Assembly: GCA_015233155.1 (NCBI GenBank)
Contig: JADFYG010000012.1
Coordinates: 1 to 64,000, forward strand
Source: Candidatus Rifleibacteriota bacterium
Lineage (GTDB): Bacteria > Muiribacteriota > Ozemobacteria > Ozemobacterales > Ozemobacteraceae
Direction: 5' to 3'
Length of the DNA stretch: 64,000 nt
Notes under the pieces: model-generated
The model's database searches: none
What the model was told of the DNA's origin: nothing
Seen by the model: the letters and a program-made list of their open reading frames with translations, nothing else
Part shown: positions 1 to 9,083 of the stretch, in pieces
Numbering within the stretch: position 1 is the first letter of the stretch
How the letters are laid out: the number at the start of each line of letters is the position of its first letter
Position numbers and translations under genes: made by a program

Positions 1-141
1 GTTCTCGATATGGAAGCCGGAGACATATTGATTTTAGTATCCCGTTACGGTAAATTCACCTTTGGTTGGACCCGGGGCAGGAGTTGAAAACACCAAAGTC
101 GGGGCCGTGTTATCGACCGTCAACCAGCTACTGACAACCGA
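1..141 (-). pseudogene. Decayed in-frame continuation of the Ig-repeat pseudopilin gene
   Basis: Reading on past the TAG stop at 142-144 in the same minus-strand frame still gives Ig-like protein: SVVSSWLTVDNTAPTLVFST, then a GEFTVT segment. A second in-frame stop, TAA at 34-36, follows. The segment after it reads VSGFHIEN, which lines up with DVTGFDIT in the intact domains upstream. The domain therefore continues through two stop codons without a frameshift, as expected of a gene truncated by nonsense mutations. The remainder lies outside the window. Recoding or sequencing error are less likely alternatives. Confidence 0.6.
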
Positions 142-3100
142 CTAATCGTTGCCTTCCGTATCAACAGCCACGAGATCATAAACACCGCCGACCAAACCGG
201 CGGGAAGCGTCACGGTGTAAGGCGTGTTGGCCGCCGCGCCGCTTCTAACGAAGATTCCGTTGTGGTTAGTGTTAACCGCCGTCTGGATCAAAGCCTCGGT
301 GGTGGCGGATACACCGTTCTTCACACAGTAGAGATTGCCCGCTTCTGTCGACTGCACATTCGAGGTCGAGGTGCTGCCGCTTTTCAGTCTTTGAGCAACG
401 GATATAGGAGCGCTGACCACCGGTGGGACAGTGTCAAACGCACGCGACAACTGCGTTGCCGCCGTGTTGCCGTTGCCAGCGGTGTCTATAGCCGCATTTG
501 CGGCAACATTGACGGTTACAGTGGTGCCGGAAGTTGTCGGGGTGATCGGAACCGTCCAGACCCGATTTGCCGTCGTATTCGTCAAACTGCCCTTGGTAGC
601 GTTTGTGACAAGGATGTCCGTGATATCGAAGCCGGTGACGTCTTTGTCGAAAGTTACCGTCACGGTAAAAGCCGCATTGGTCGGATCCGGCGCGGAAGTC
701 GACAATGCAACGTTTGGCACTATTGTGTCTACCACCCACCCGTTGCCCTGGCCGACAGCCGAAACATTACTTGCATTATCCACCGCACGGACACTCGCAT
801 AATACGTATTACCATTCGCGAGAGTCATACTGCCGATAATCGCAGTTATGACGTTGCCGACATTTGTCCAGTTAGCGATTTGTGTTCCGCCCATCGTTGT
901 GCCGATCGCCACGTCATAACGATTGATGCCGCTGCCGCCGGCATCCGTGCTCGCCGTCCATGAGATGACGGGAGACGTCGTTACCGAGCCGGTAGCCGTG
1001 CCATCATTGACGGAACCGGGAGCAGTCGGAGCCGTGGTATCTATCACTAAAGCCTTGTTCGCACCCAGCGAATTGGCTGCTCCTGGTGCCGGAAGCCCCA
1101 AAGTCGCATCAGTACTGGCAACATCTTTGATAGTACCACCACTTAGAGTCAAAGCAGTACTCGCAACATAATCCAAGTCTGCTGATGTATCGCCTGCCTG
1201 AACGGTATATCTAAAAGTCGGGGTAGCCGTGCCGCCGCCGCTAAGGTAGCTGGCTGTATGGTCTGTGGTGCCGGTTTCCAGGGTCAATTGCGGAACGCCG
1301 GACACATAAACGGCCTTATCGAACTGGACCGTTATATCGATTATTGCCCCTGTCGTATAATTGCCGTCAGCATTTGCCGATGTCACGGACATTACTACCG
1401 GCGGAACCGCAGGTGCCGAAATCACGATCGCTTTGTTAGCGCCAAGTGAACCAGCCAAACCAGGTGCCGGCAGAGTGAGAACCGCATTATTGCCGGCGGC
1501 ATCTTTGATCATTCCGCCATTCAGCGTCAAAGCTGTTGGACTGACGTAATCAAGATCGGGGGTAACATCGCCCGTCTGAATGGTATATGAAAAGGTCAGA
1601 GTGTTCGTACCACTGCCGGTTGTGAAGTTTACAGTTCTGTCCGTTGTGCCTGTTTCGAGCGTCAGTTGCGGAGTCCCGGTTATATAAACGACCTTGCTGA
1701 ACTGAACCGTTATAGCAATGACGGCTCCGGCGGCATAACTGCCGTCAGGCGTGGTAGACGTCACATTCACGACCGTCGGCGCCGTCGTATCGATTACATA
1801 GTTTTTATTCGCGCTCAGCGAACCGGCTGATCCCGGATTCACAAGAGTAAGATTTGCGGCATTACCGCTGTTATCCTTTATCGTGCCGCCATTCAGCGCC
1901 AGAGACGTCGTATTAACATAGTCGAGATCAAGCGAATTATCGCCGGACTGAACGGTATACCTGAAGGTCAGTGTATTCGTGCCGCTGCCGCTGGTATAGT
2001 TCGCTACCTGGTCCGTTGTACCGGTTTCGAGCGTAAGTTGCGGAATACCGGTCACCTGAACTGGTTTACTGAACTGAACGGTAATATCGATGACTTCGCC
2101 GACAGAATAACTGCCGTCAGCCTTGGCCGATGTCACATTTGTGACGTTTGGTATCACGGTGTCGATCACCAGAGCCTTGTTCGCACCCAGCGAACCGGCA
2201 GCGGCAGGTGCCGCGAGAGTAAGAACGGCTGCATTGCCAGCGGCATCATTGATCGTGCCGCCATTCAGCACCAAAGACGTCGTATTAACATAGTCGAGAT
2301 CAAGCGAAGAGTCCCCCGCCTGAACTGTATAAGTGAAGGTCAGAGTATTCGTGCCATCGCCGCTGGTATAGTTCACTGCCCTGTCTGTAGTGCCGGTTTC
2401 GAGCGTAAGTTGCGGAACACCTGTCACCTTTACTATCTCGTTGAACTGAACCGTGATCGGGATTACCGCACCGATAGTATAACTTCCGTCAGTCACGGCT
2501 GATGTCACATTCGAAACGGTCGGCGCCGCAGTATCGATCACGAAAGACTTGTTTACGCCCAAAGAACCGACCGTCCCGGGGGCCAGAAGTGCAAGAGTTG
2601 CATCATTGCCACCGGTGTTCTTGATACTGCCGCCGTTCAGAGACAGAGATCCCGCGACATAGTCGAGATGCAACGAATTATCACCCGCCTGAACTGTATA
2701 TCTGAAAGTCAGCGTGGTGGTATTGTCACCGCTCGTGTAGCTGGCACTATGACCTGAATTAAGTATCAGTGTCGGAGTGCCGGTGGTCACACGAACGACA
2801 TCGCTGAACTGGACCGTGATATCGATGATATCGCCGGCCTTATAACTGCCGTTAGCTTTTGCGGATGTCACATTCTGGATAGCGGGAGCAACAAATGTGA
2901 CAGACAACAGGTTTGACGCGTAATTTCCAACTCCGGCGGCTACACTTTGCGCCGAATTGGCCGGTATATTCACCGTTACGACTCCAGGTGCTGACGGGGT
3001 TATCAGGGCTGTCCAGATGCGGCTACCCCCCGCGAAACTACCGGCGATTCCGTTCGTTACTGCAATTTTAGTCACATCGAAGCCGGTTACATCTTTATCA

Positions 3101-3582
3101 AACGTTACCGTCACAGTAAAAGCCGCGGTGGTCAGACTCGGTGACGTCGTCGTCAGTGTCACGGCCAAAGTGGCCGGCTGAGACGCCGGTTTTCCCATGG
3201 CGGTGGTATGTTCAGCCTCGTATGTCGCACCGAGCGAATAAGAGGGTCTATTGCTACCGGACGCCGGATGGTAAACATACCCCCAGCTTGCAAGCGCATC
3301 TGTCGACGGATCGGCGGGGTATGATTGCAGATACTGCGTCGAACCTTTCCAGAGAACACTCAGGCTATTCGCATCATGCGGATAGTCGCCCCTGTCAGCA
3401 TGGTAATCAAGAAGAGCTTTTCGAAAAGCCGCCTGGTTTTCTTCCATGGTTGTGCGGCGGCTTGACGACATATAATCCTGGTAATACGGAGCAGCGATAG
3501 TGATTGCCACGCCAATAATGCTCACCACCACAATAAGCTCAATAAGGCTGAACGCGGAGGCAATACGCCTGGCAATCTTCAT
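142..3582 (-). CDS. Pseudopilin-type N-terminus fused to tandem Ig-like repeats (surface protein)
   Basis: The N-terminus carries a type IV pilin/pseudopilin helix (FSLIELIVVVSIIGVAITIA, about residues 11-30). It has Ala rather than the usual Gly at the expected prepilin-peptidase cut, followed by a short GspG-like segment to about residue 125. An Ig-like domain comes next (to about 230). Five tandem repeats of about 123 residues follow, each with a TVQF strand, a variant of PQLTLETGTTD, a YTVQAGD-like strand, LNGGTIKD and VIDT. Then come a fibronectin-III-like stretch (about 840-940) and two more Ig-like segments. Start: ATG preceded by AAGGAAG. At 1146 residues it is far larger than ordinary pseudopilins. 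Adhesion or surface display after export by a pilus/type II system is inferred. The reading frame appears to end prematurely (see 1-141), so the gene may be non-functional or encode a shortened product. Confidence 0.75.
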   Translation of the reverse strand: MKIARRIASAFSLIELIVVVSIIGVAITIAAPYYQDYMSSSRRTTMEENQAAFRKALLDYHADRGDYPHDANSLSVLWKGSTQYLQSYPADPSTDALASWGYVYHPASGSNRPSYSLGATYEAEHTTAMGKPASQPATLAVTLTTTSPSLTTAAFTVTVTFDKDVTGFDVTKIAVTNGIAGSFAGGSRIWTALITPSAPGVVTVNIPANSAQSVAAGVGNYASNLLSVTFVAPAIQNVTSAKANGSYKAGDIIDITVQFSDVVRVTTGTPTLILNSGHSASYTSGDNTTTLTFRYTVQAGDNSLHLDYVAGSLSLNGGSIKNTGGNDATLALLAPGTVGSLGVNKSFVIDTAAPTVSNVTSAVTDGSYTIGAVIPITVQFNEIVKVTGVPQLTLETGTTDRAVNYTSGDGTNTLTFTYTVQAGDSSLDLDYVNTTSLVLNGGTINDAAGNAAVLTLAAPAAAGSLGANKALVIDTVIPNVTNVTSAKADGSYSVGEVIDITVQFSKPVQVTGIPQLTLETGTTDQVANYTSGSGTNTLTFRYTVQSGDNSLDLDYVNTTSLALNGGTIKDNSGNAANLTLVNPGSAGSLSANKNYVIDTTAPTVVNVTSTTPDGSYAAGAVIAITVQFSKVVYITGTPQLTLETGTTDRTVNFTTGSGTNTLTFSYTIQTGDVTPDLDYVSPTALTLNGGMIKDAAGNNAVLTLPAPGLAGSLGANKAIVISAPAVPPVVMSVTSANADGNYTTGAIIDITVQFDKAVYVSGVPQLTLETGTTDHTASYLSGGGTATPTFRYTVQAGDTSADLDYVASTALTLSGGTIKDVASTDATLGLPAPGAANSLGANKALVIDTTAPTAPGSVNDGTATGSVTTSPVISWTASTDAGGSGINRYDVAIGTTMGGTQIANWTNVGNVITAIIGSMTLANGNTYYASVRAVDNASNVSAVGQGNGWVVDTIVPNVALSTSAPDPTNAAFTVTVTFDKDVTGFDITDILVTNATKGSLTNTTANRVWTVPITPTTSGTTVTVNVAANAAIDTAGNGNTAATQLSRAFDTVPPVVSAPISVAQRLKSGSTSTSNVQSTEAGNLYCVKNGVSATTEALIQTAVNTNHNGIFVRSGAAANTPYTVTLPAGLVGGVYDLVAVDTEGND
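1030..2875 (-). repeat. Five tandem 369-bp coding repeats
   Basis: Five consecutive copies of a unit of about 369 bp encode the Ig-like repeats of the surrounding gene. Each starts at an NVTSA-like motif and ends at VIDT (the fourth at VISA). Copies two and three are most alike, sharing the words PQLTLETGTTD and LDLDYVNTTSL. Copies one and five have drifted more. Such arrays can expand or contract by recombination. Confidence 0.85.
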
Positions 3583-4185
3583 AATTTACTTCCTTTCGCT
3601 ACTACCGACGTTTAGACCAGATGGGCCAAGAGCTATTCCGGCATCGTAAAACTTTGATAATTACCCCATACATAATCATTATACTTAACAATGGTTAAAT
3701 ACGCAAAAAGAATGGCACGGCCGCTGAAGAGTTGACAAGAAAGCCTTTATTCATGTACCGATCGCAGGCAGAAATTCGCCGGACAAAGAGCGTCGTGTAC
3801 ACATATAAAAATACGGAACACTTCGTCTGCTTCACCTGGCAATGGTGAAAAGGGTGTTATATGGGTTTCAGACAGACAAGCTCCTGGCAAGTGAAAATAT
3901 TCGCATGCATTATATAAAACGGTCAATTGGACTTTCCAGATTTGCGCTGAATCTGTAAAAGCCGGTCAGATCAAAAGAGATGCAACCCGCTCGGGTAATC
4001 GGTGTTGGAGAGTGAAACACGTGAAATTGCCGCAGTTAGTTGGTACCGTACCAGGTTATTCACATTCCCATTATAATTATACCGATAAAACAGCGACGAG
4101 TCAAAAACTCAAAATAAGTCTACGCCTTGTCGCTTTAAAGCCGAAATGATATGCTTCGGGAAATCCTAAGCCTCCCGGAGCATTT
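3583..4185. other. 603-bp divergent intergenic region
   Basis: This gap separates the minus-strand pseudopilin gene from the plus-strand TMTC-like gene. It holds the pseudopilin promoter near 3680-3706 and the GGAG site (4177-4180) of the downstream GTG start. No open frame with a convincing ribosome binding site was found. The stretch around 3960-4070 is GC-richer than its surroundings but matches no riboswitch or RNA class I recognise. Confidence 0.5.
3678..3706 (-). promoter_or_regulatory. Sigma70-type promoter for the pseudopilin gene
   Basis: On the minus strand: TTGCGT (3701-3706), a 17-nt spacer, and a perfect TATAAT (3678-3683). It points toward the start codon at 3582 and leaves a leader of about 90 nt. 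Confidence 0.65.
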
Positions 4186-6324
4186 GTGGGCCAACCCGAA
4201 ATCAGCCGCGCAACACAAGAACCGAGGCCACTTTACGCGATCACAGCATGTGTAATTCTGGCTCTCATAGTGATTGCGTACGCCAATCATTTTTCCAACG
4301 GCTTCCATTTCGACGACTCTCATACCATCGTCGACAACCTGTTTATCAGAAATATCACGAACATTCCACGCTTCTTCACGGACGCCCGGACTTTCAGCTC
4401 TCTTCCAACCGGTCAAGCTTATCGTCCTCTGGTCAGCACATCGTTCGCCGTGGATTATTGTCTGGGCGGCGGTTTGAATCCGTTCTTCTTTCACTTGTCC
4501 ACGTTTATCTGGTTCATCATACAGGGAATTCTTATGATTTTTTTATACAAAAAAATCGGAGAAACCTGTACCGGTGAGCTATTTTCTGGTTTTGTGCGCG
4601 TGACCGCTCTGCTGACAACCGGCCTATACTGTCTGCATCCGGCGGGGGCGGAAACCATCAACTACATCTGTGCCCGATCAGACTCGCTCTCGACGCTTGC
4701 CGTCGTCGCCGCCTTCGTCATCTACCAGTATGGATCAGGGGTAAAACGCTACGTGCTCTGCCTGGTCCCCATTGCCATCGGAACTCTGTGCAAGCCCACC
4801 GCAGTCATGTTCGCCCCACTATTTTTCGGATATCTTCTGATAATCGAGAATCGATCCTGGCGAAACGCCGCCTTTCGCTCCCTTCCGATTTTACTTGCAT
4901 GTGCGGCCTTCTTTTACATGGCTACGCAGCCTGCAGTGTCTGAACATTTCTTCCGATCACTGTTTCAGCCATTTCATCTGACAGCGGACACCGATCAGAA
5001 AGCCACTGATTCCCCCGGCAATGGGCGTGTCTACGGTTTCCTGGACTTTTTGACACCACCGGCCGCGAGTTCAGTTGGCTCCCCGCGTATCTTATATATG
5101 GCAACGCAGCCTGCGGTGGCGGCGCATTACGTCCGCTCGCTGTTTCTCCCGTTCTGGTTGTCGGCAGACACCGACTGGGAAGTCGTCGGCTCACTCGACG
5201 ATATCAGAGTTTTCCTGGGACTGATCTTTGTCGCAGTTCTTCTGCGAATAGCTCTCGTCGCCATGGATGAGCCAGGCAATCGCCCCATTGCTTTCGGTGT
5301 GTTCTGGTTTTTCGTCGCATTGATCCCAACCAGCGTGGTCCCCTTAACAGAGGTCACGAATGATCATCGCATGTTCTTCCCCTATGTCGGGTTAGTTCTT
5401 GCTGTTGTCTGGGCTGTCCATCGCTTCTGGGAAAACCGCAACCTGCCTCGTATTGCGCTCGTCATCATCTGGGCCATCATCCTGCCGTTGTGCGCGTATG
5501 GAGTACATGTCAGGAATGCCGTGTGGAAGAACGAAGGAACCCTCTGGGAAGACACATGCGCGAAAAGCCCGAAAAATGGCAGAGCTCAGATGAATCTCGG
5601 GTTAGTCTATATGGCGGAAGGCCGGTTCGACCGGGCACGAGAACTGTTTCAGCGTGCGCTCGAGCGACTTCCCTCATACTCAACACTCCAGATTAACTTG
5701 GGAATACTGGAGGCCGCCTGCGGAAACCATGGAAAGGCTGAGACATTTTTTCGAAACGCGCTTTCTCTATCACCTGACCAACCGGCTCCGTTTACATTTT
5801 ATGCGCAATTTCTGATCGCGCGAGGACGGTATCAGGAAGCAGTGCCCCTTCTTGAACGAGCCGTTGCTATCAGTCCTGCATATACAGTTGCACGAGAAAT
5901 GCTGTTGCAATGCCGTGCAGCCACAGGATCAGCCACCGCTTTCATGAACCTGGCGAAAGAAACTCTTGCATTATGCCCGGATGACCCCAGACTACAGGAA
6001 CAGGCCGGGCGAACGGCTTCCGCGGCCGCCGCTTCGCTTTTCCTCAACCAGAGCCTCACCTGTTTCCGCGAGGGACGTTTTGAGTCCTGTATCAAGGCGG
6101 CAAATGAGGCTCTGCGTTACGATCCGGAATTAGCCGAAGCATGGAACAACCTGTGCGCCGCGAACAATTCCATCGGACAGTATGAACAAGGGCTGCGAGC
6201 TGGAGAGAGGGCCGTCGAACTTCGCCCGGATTTTACGTTGGCCCGAAATAATCTTGCATGGTCACGCCAGCAAATCGCCTCCCAGTCGCATATTTCGCCC
6301 ACGGGAGCCACGGAATCGCATTAA
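4186..6324 (+). CDS. TMTC-like multi-pass membrane protein with C-terminal TPR repeats
   Basis: The N-terminal two thirds is a multi-span membrane region, with segments near residues 18-36, 105-125, 150-185, 195-225, 340-365, 370-430 and 430-450. It contains a lumenal loop FHFDDSHTIVDN followed by YRPLV, typical of the TMTC/PMT-like glycosyltransferase-fold proteins that carry TPRs. From about residue 470 there are TPR repeats (for example GRAQMNLGLVYMAEGRFDRA, and NEALRYDPELAEAWNNL). Start: GTG with GGAG five bases upstream. Eukaryotic TMTCs are O-mannosyltransferases; a sugar-transfer role here is only inferred from fold. Oddity: a 180-bp partial internal duplication repeats the YMATQPAV segment (residues about 244-270 and 304-330). 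It stands alone and converges with the BtaA-like gene. Confidence 0.7.
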   Translation: MGQPEISRATQEPRPLYAITACVILALIVIAYANHFSNGFHFDDSHTIVDNLFIRNITNIPRFFTDARTFSSLPTGQAYRPLVSTSFAVDYCLGGGLNPFFFHLSTFIWFIIQGILMIFLYKKIGETCTGELFSGFVRVTALLTTGLYCLHPAGAETINYICARSDSLSTLAVVAAFVIYQYGSGVKRYVLCLVPIAIGTLCKPTAVMFAPLFFGYLLIIENRSWRNAAFRSLPILLACAAFFYMATQPAVSEHFFRSLFQPFHLTADTDQKATDSPGNGRVYGFLDFLTPPAASSVGSPRILYMATQPAVAAHYVRSLFLPFWLSADTDWEVVGSLDDIRVFLGLIFVAVLLRIALVAMDEPGNRPIAFGVFWFFVALIPTSVVPLTEVTNDHRMFFPYVGLVLAVVWAVHRFWENRNLPRIALVIIWAIILPLCAYGVHVRNAVWKNEGTLWEDTCAKSPKNGRAQMNLGLVYMAEGRFDRARELFQRALERLPSYSTLQINLGILEAACGNHGKAETFFRNALSLSPDQPAPFTFYAQFLIARGRYQEAVPLLERAVAISPAYTVAREMLLQCRAATGSATAFMNLAKETLALCPDDPRLQEQAGRTASAAAASLFLNQSLTCFREGRFESCIKAANEALRYDPELAEAWNNLCAANNSIGQYEQGLRAGERAVELRPDFTLARNNLAWSRQQIASQSHISPTGATESH
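4915..5175 (+). repeat. Diverged internal duplication with 180-bp offset
   Basis: Positions 4915-4995 and 5095-5175 encode related segments that share YMATQPAV, RSLF, a PF dipeptide and ADTD. The offset is exactly 180 bp (60 codons), so the frame is kept. It looks like an in-frame tandem duplication inside a membrane protein, followed by divergence. Confidence 0.75.
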
Positions 6325-6364
6325 ATCCGTGGATTAATATTATTTCAAAACCGATAGGAAGATT

Positions 6365-7504
6365 TTATACCTCGGCCAACCGGAAAACGTGGAAACTTTC
6401 GTAAATAAAGGATCGATCGATTTGGAGCAGCCGCCCGGCCAACTCCGGTTCGCTGATCAGAAATCTCTGATTGGCTTCATCGAGAAGGCGGGGTTTGGCC
6501 AAAGTGTATCTCCAGGCCATGCGACCAAAGGGTCTCATGAGTTCGATGCAGTCGCGAATAACGCCGTTGAACAAGTCGTGGTCCATCCACTCGAAGATGT
6601 TGGACAGATTAAGTTTATCGAACGAGGCCCGGCCATACTTTTTCAGAACATCTCCACAGGTGCCAAGATAAATATCGAGGCGATTAATATTCCTTTTCAT
6701 GGTAGAAAAGTTTTTTTCCAGCATATATGGAGACATTGCCTGTCGGGAAAAATGGCCTCCGAGTAACATCAAAGCCATAAAGTAGTTGTCAGGATTGAAA
6801 AAATGGGTCATACCAAACTCAATTTTGCGGCTGAGATTTTTCGAGAGGTCTTTGTCCTGCACCATGGCAAAGGAGTGTTGCCCTTTCACCATGCTCAGGA
6901 CAGTGTGATTCAGCAGACAGGAGTTCAAAAAGCGCCACCGTTTCTTGTTCAACTCTCCGTAATAGCGCTGTTGTTCAATCAAATTCGGGAAGGCAAAAAA
7001 CTTTTCGATGGTCGAGAAATCATACAACCACCCCAGCATTTTTCTGTACAGCGCGAAGAAATGTTCCACATTTCCGCACATGAAAATGCCTTTGCGAATC
7101 AAATCGGTTTGGGAATCCCAGAAATCTGTGGCATAGACGGGCATGTGCTTTTTAATACGTTGATATAGTTTGACGCGATCATCAGGAGGACGGAGAGTGG
7201 GCTTCCGATAAAATGGGGTTCCGATCGATTCGAGGAAATCTTCATAATCAAGTTCCATGATGGCGGCCCGTTTATATTCGAGCATGGCCAGTTGCGCCGG
7301 GTTATGATCGATGGAAACCACCCGGGAAGGGTCTTCGAGCAATAGGCACAGGGAGTTGCAGCCCCCGGAAGTGATCGACAAGACCGATTCACCCGGCTTA
7401 ACCCGCAGGGATTGGCGGTTTAATTCAGGGTCTTCCCACACATTTGAATACACGACCACTGGCTGATTGCCCATTATCGTGTGTCCTAGTTTTCCCCGTT
7501 TCAC
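6365..7504 (-). CDS. BtaA-like (DUF3419) S-adenosylmethionine 3-amino-3-carboxypropyltransferase
   Basis: The protein has the hallmarks of the BtaA/DUF3419 family: YSNVWEDPELNRQSL near residues 19-33, a SAM-binding segment VLSITSGGCNSLCLL (41-55), the acidic strand VVSIDHNPAQLAMLEYK (62-78), and a C-terminal FGRMAWRYTL-like region. BtaA moves the 3-amino-3-carboxypropyl group of SAM onto diacylglycerol, giving the diacylglyceryl-homoserine precursor of betaine lipids. The length of 379 aa fits. The frame opens with GTG overlapping the stop of the preceding small gene (GTGA), which suggests translational coupling; an internal ATG at codon 11 is an alternative start. No BtaB-type methyltransferase is visible nearby, so a different headgroup or acceptor is possible. 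It is the last gene of the 6.4-15.5 kb cluster. Confidence 0.8.
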   Translation of the reverse strand: MKRGKLGHTIMGNQPVVVYSNVWEDPELNRQSLRVKPGESVLSITSGGCNSLCLLLEDPSRVVSIDHNPAQLAMLEYKRAAIMELDYEDFLESIGTPFYRKPTLRPPDDRVKLYQRIKKHMPVYATDFWDSQTDLIRKGIFMCGNVEHFFALYRKMLGWLYDFSTIEKFFAFPNLIEQQRYYGELNKKRWRFLNSCLLNHTVLSMVKGQHSFAMVQDKDLSKNLSRKIEFGMTHFFNPDNYFMALMLLGGHFSRQAMSPYMLEKNFSTMKRNINRLDIYLGTCGDVLKKYGRASFDKLNLSNIFEWMDHDLFNGVIRDCIELMRPFGRMAWRYTLAKPRLLDEANQRFLISEPELAGRLLQIDRSFIYESFHVFRLAEV

Positions 7505-7689
7505 TTTTCAGAGGTCGGTACATTTTCATGTTCATAGGCTGACTTTATTTCGTCTTCTGACCAGCCCGCAGTTCTTAAATTCATTGTAATTCGATCACGA
7601 GAATAACCAGCCTTCATGGATTCAGTGATGTATGAGCTTATGGCCTCGATGTCCCTGGAGTTTCGTTTAGCATCCGGAGCATATTTCAT
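7501..7689 (-). CDS. Small hypothetical protein with a GWSEDEI motif
   Basis: A 62-residue hydrophilic protein. An ATG at 7689 preceded by GGAG at six bases is preferred; an in-frame TTG at 7743 would add 18 residues but has no ribosome binding site. The C-terminal half (YITESMKAGYSRDRI, then AGWSEDEIKSAYE) has the two-helix pattern 'G-hydrophilic-I...L...GWs.eeI' seen as a short tail or stand-alone motif in many bacterial proteins of unknown role. It overlaps the next gene by four bases, so it belongs to the cluster operon. It may be a carrier or adaptor, but nothing in it proves that. Confidence 0.55.
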   Translation of the reverse strand: MKYAPDAKRNSRDIEAISSYITESMKAGYSRDRITMNLRTAGWSEDEIKSAYEHENVPTSEK

Positions 7690-7813
7690 CTCTGACTCCA
7701 CTTTAGAAACCTCTTCTCCTGATGCAAGGCCCCATAAAGCCAAGATAAAAGTAATTGTCGTCCCAGCGTCTTGTATTCATCCATGTGATTTTACTCCATT
7801 CAACCTTTTCGTA

Positions 7814-8962
7814 TCAGGGGTTTATATATTGCCTCAGATTTCCATCACGATATTGAGGATCCCTTAGTTTACATCCGGTCCAGGTCGTTTGTTGAAACGG
7901 TGGTAAACTTGAAAGCCTGTCCCAAATAAGATGCAAAGGTTCTTCTTTGATGTTTCCAATCTTCAGATGATTAAAATCACACGGATTCACGTTGCCATAA
8001 GGGTCGAGAAAAAACCATCGGGTCCCGCCCGAACAACCAAGGCCCCGCCAACTGGCATTGTGATTGTAAACAAGCAAGCCAGGATACCTGTGATCTTCCT
8101 TATATTTTTCAGAAAAGGTGATGATTTCTTCGATCCAATCCGTCTTGCAAAGGTCCTGGCGATCTTTCAGATTTCCACTGGGTGCCGCCGAGAATATGAC
8201 TATTTCGTGAACTCCGCACTTTCGTCCCAACTCAATGATTCGTTCCAGTCTTCCGGTTTTAATGCTGTCCGGAAAGGCACAAACCGAAAAGCCAACTGTG
8301 AGACCAGCCTTCTTGGCGGCTTTAACACCTCGCATGGCAGTGTCAAACAACCCCTTTTGCCCTCGATGGAGATCGTGAAGATCCGCCTCGGGCTCGTCTA
8401 TGCTCACGTAGACCCCATCTAATCCTGCTTTACGAAGGTTCGCCGCCCTGACTTCCAACTCCAGTCCACTAGTGAAAACCGCAACCGTAGATACATCCTT
8501 ATCGATACAGCGAAGCAGCTCATCCAGATGAGGGCAGGTAAGAGGCTCTCCACCTGTCAGCGTAATCACGGAAACTCCCATCTGCTGCGCCGATTTAATC
8601 GCCTTTTTCGACTCTTCAATAGTGAGAGGTTTTTGCGTTGTAACTTTGGCGATGTCTGCAAAACTACACTGAGGACATTTCAAGGTACAATCCGGCGTAA
8701 TTGCAAAACTCATCATGTTGGGCAAGGCTCGATTTTGAATTACCCCAAACATATTACGAATAATGAAATTCGCCATCGGCTTACTGAAAAGTGCCGGGGA
8801 ACTCATTGTAAATACAGGATAGCCATCCCGCCAATGAATTATCTTATGATGATTAAGATAGACGTCATACCCCTTGTCAATCATGGAATGGTAGAAGGGA
8901 ATCCCATGCGTGACCATTTTCAAACTCAGTTGAATGCGTCTCAAAATATTCCGGATGTTCAC
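7814..8962 (-). CDS. Radical SAM enzyme with SPASM-like C-terminus
   Basis: Residues 92-99 (CTLKCPQC) are the CxxxCxxC motif that binds the radical-SAM 4Fe-4S cluster. TLTGGEPL further on is the SAM-binding GGE motif. The last 70 residues contain scattered cysteines (GLGCSGG, NPCDF, TGCKL) that could hold an auxiliary cluster as in short SPASM/twitch domains. About 85 residues precede the cluster motif and are predicted to be partly amphipathic, unlike minimal radical SAM cores. Start: GTG with AGGAG eight bases upstream. The substrate is unknown; the neighbours (BtaA-like enzyme, UbiA, ligase) make a lipid or small-molecule substrate more likely than a peptide, and no precursor peptide is evident. 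Confidence 0.8.
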   Translation of the reverse strand: MNIRNILRRIQLSLKMVTHGIPFYHSMIDKGYDVYLNHHKIIHWRDGYPVFTMSSPALFSKPMANFIIRNMFGVIQNRALPNMMSFAITPDCTLKCPQCSFADIAKVTTQKPLTIEESKKAIKSAQQMGVSVITLTGGEPLTCPHLDELLRCIDKDVSTVAVFTSGLELEVRAANLRKAGLDGVYVSIDEPEADLHDLHRGQKGLFDTAMRGVKAAKKAGLTVGFSVCAFPDSIKTGRLERIIELGRKCGVHEIVIFSAAPSGNLKDRQDLCKTDWIEEIITFSEKYKEDHRYPGLLVYNHNASWRGLGCSGGTRWFFLDPYGNVNPCDFNHLKIGNIKEEPLHLIWDRLSSLPPFQQTTWTGCKLRDPQYRDGNLRQYINP

Positions 8963-9083
8963 TGGTATGTCTCCTGAATTTGCCTAGCGATGAATGCTTT
9001 CAGAGGTCGGCACACTTTCACTTCCCAATTACCGAATGAAGCTAGCATAAAATTGTTGTTCCAGGGTATTGAAACTTTTGTGG

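Noticed and set aside
262..963. Plus-strand frame of 233 codons inside the pseudopilin gene
   Set aside because: It is antisense to a strongly supported coding repeat protein and has no recognisable domain.
1030..2875. CRISPR-like array
   Set aside because: Units are 369 bp, coding and in frame, with no short conserved direct repeats and variable spacers.
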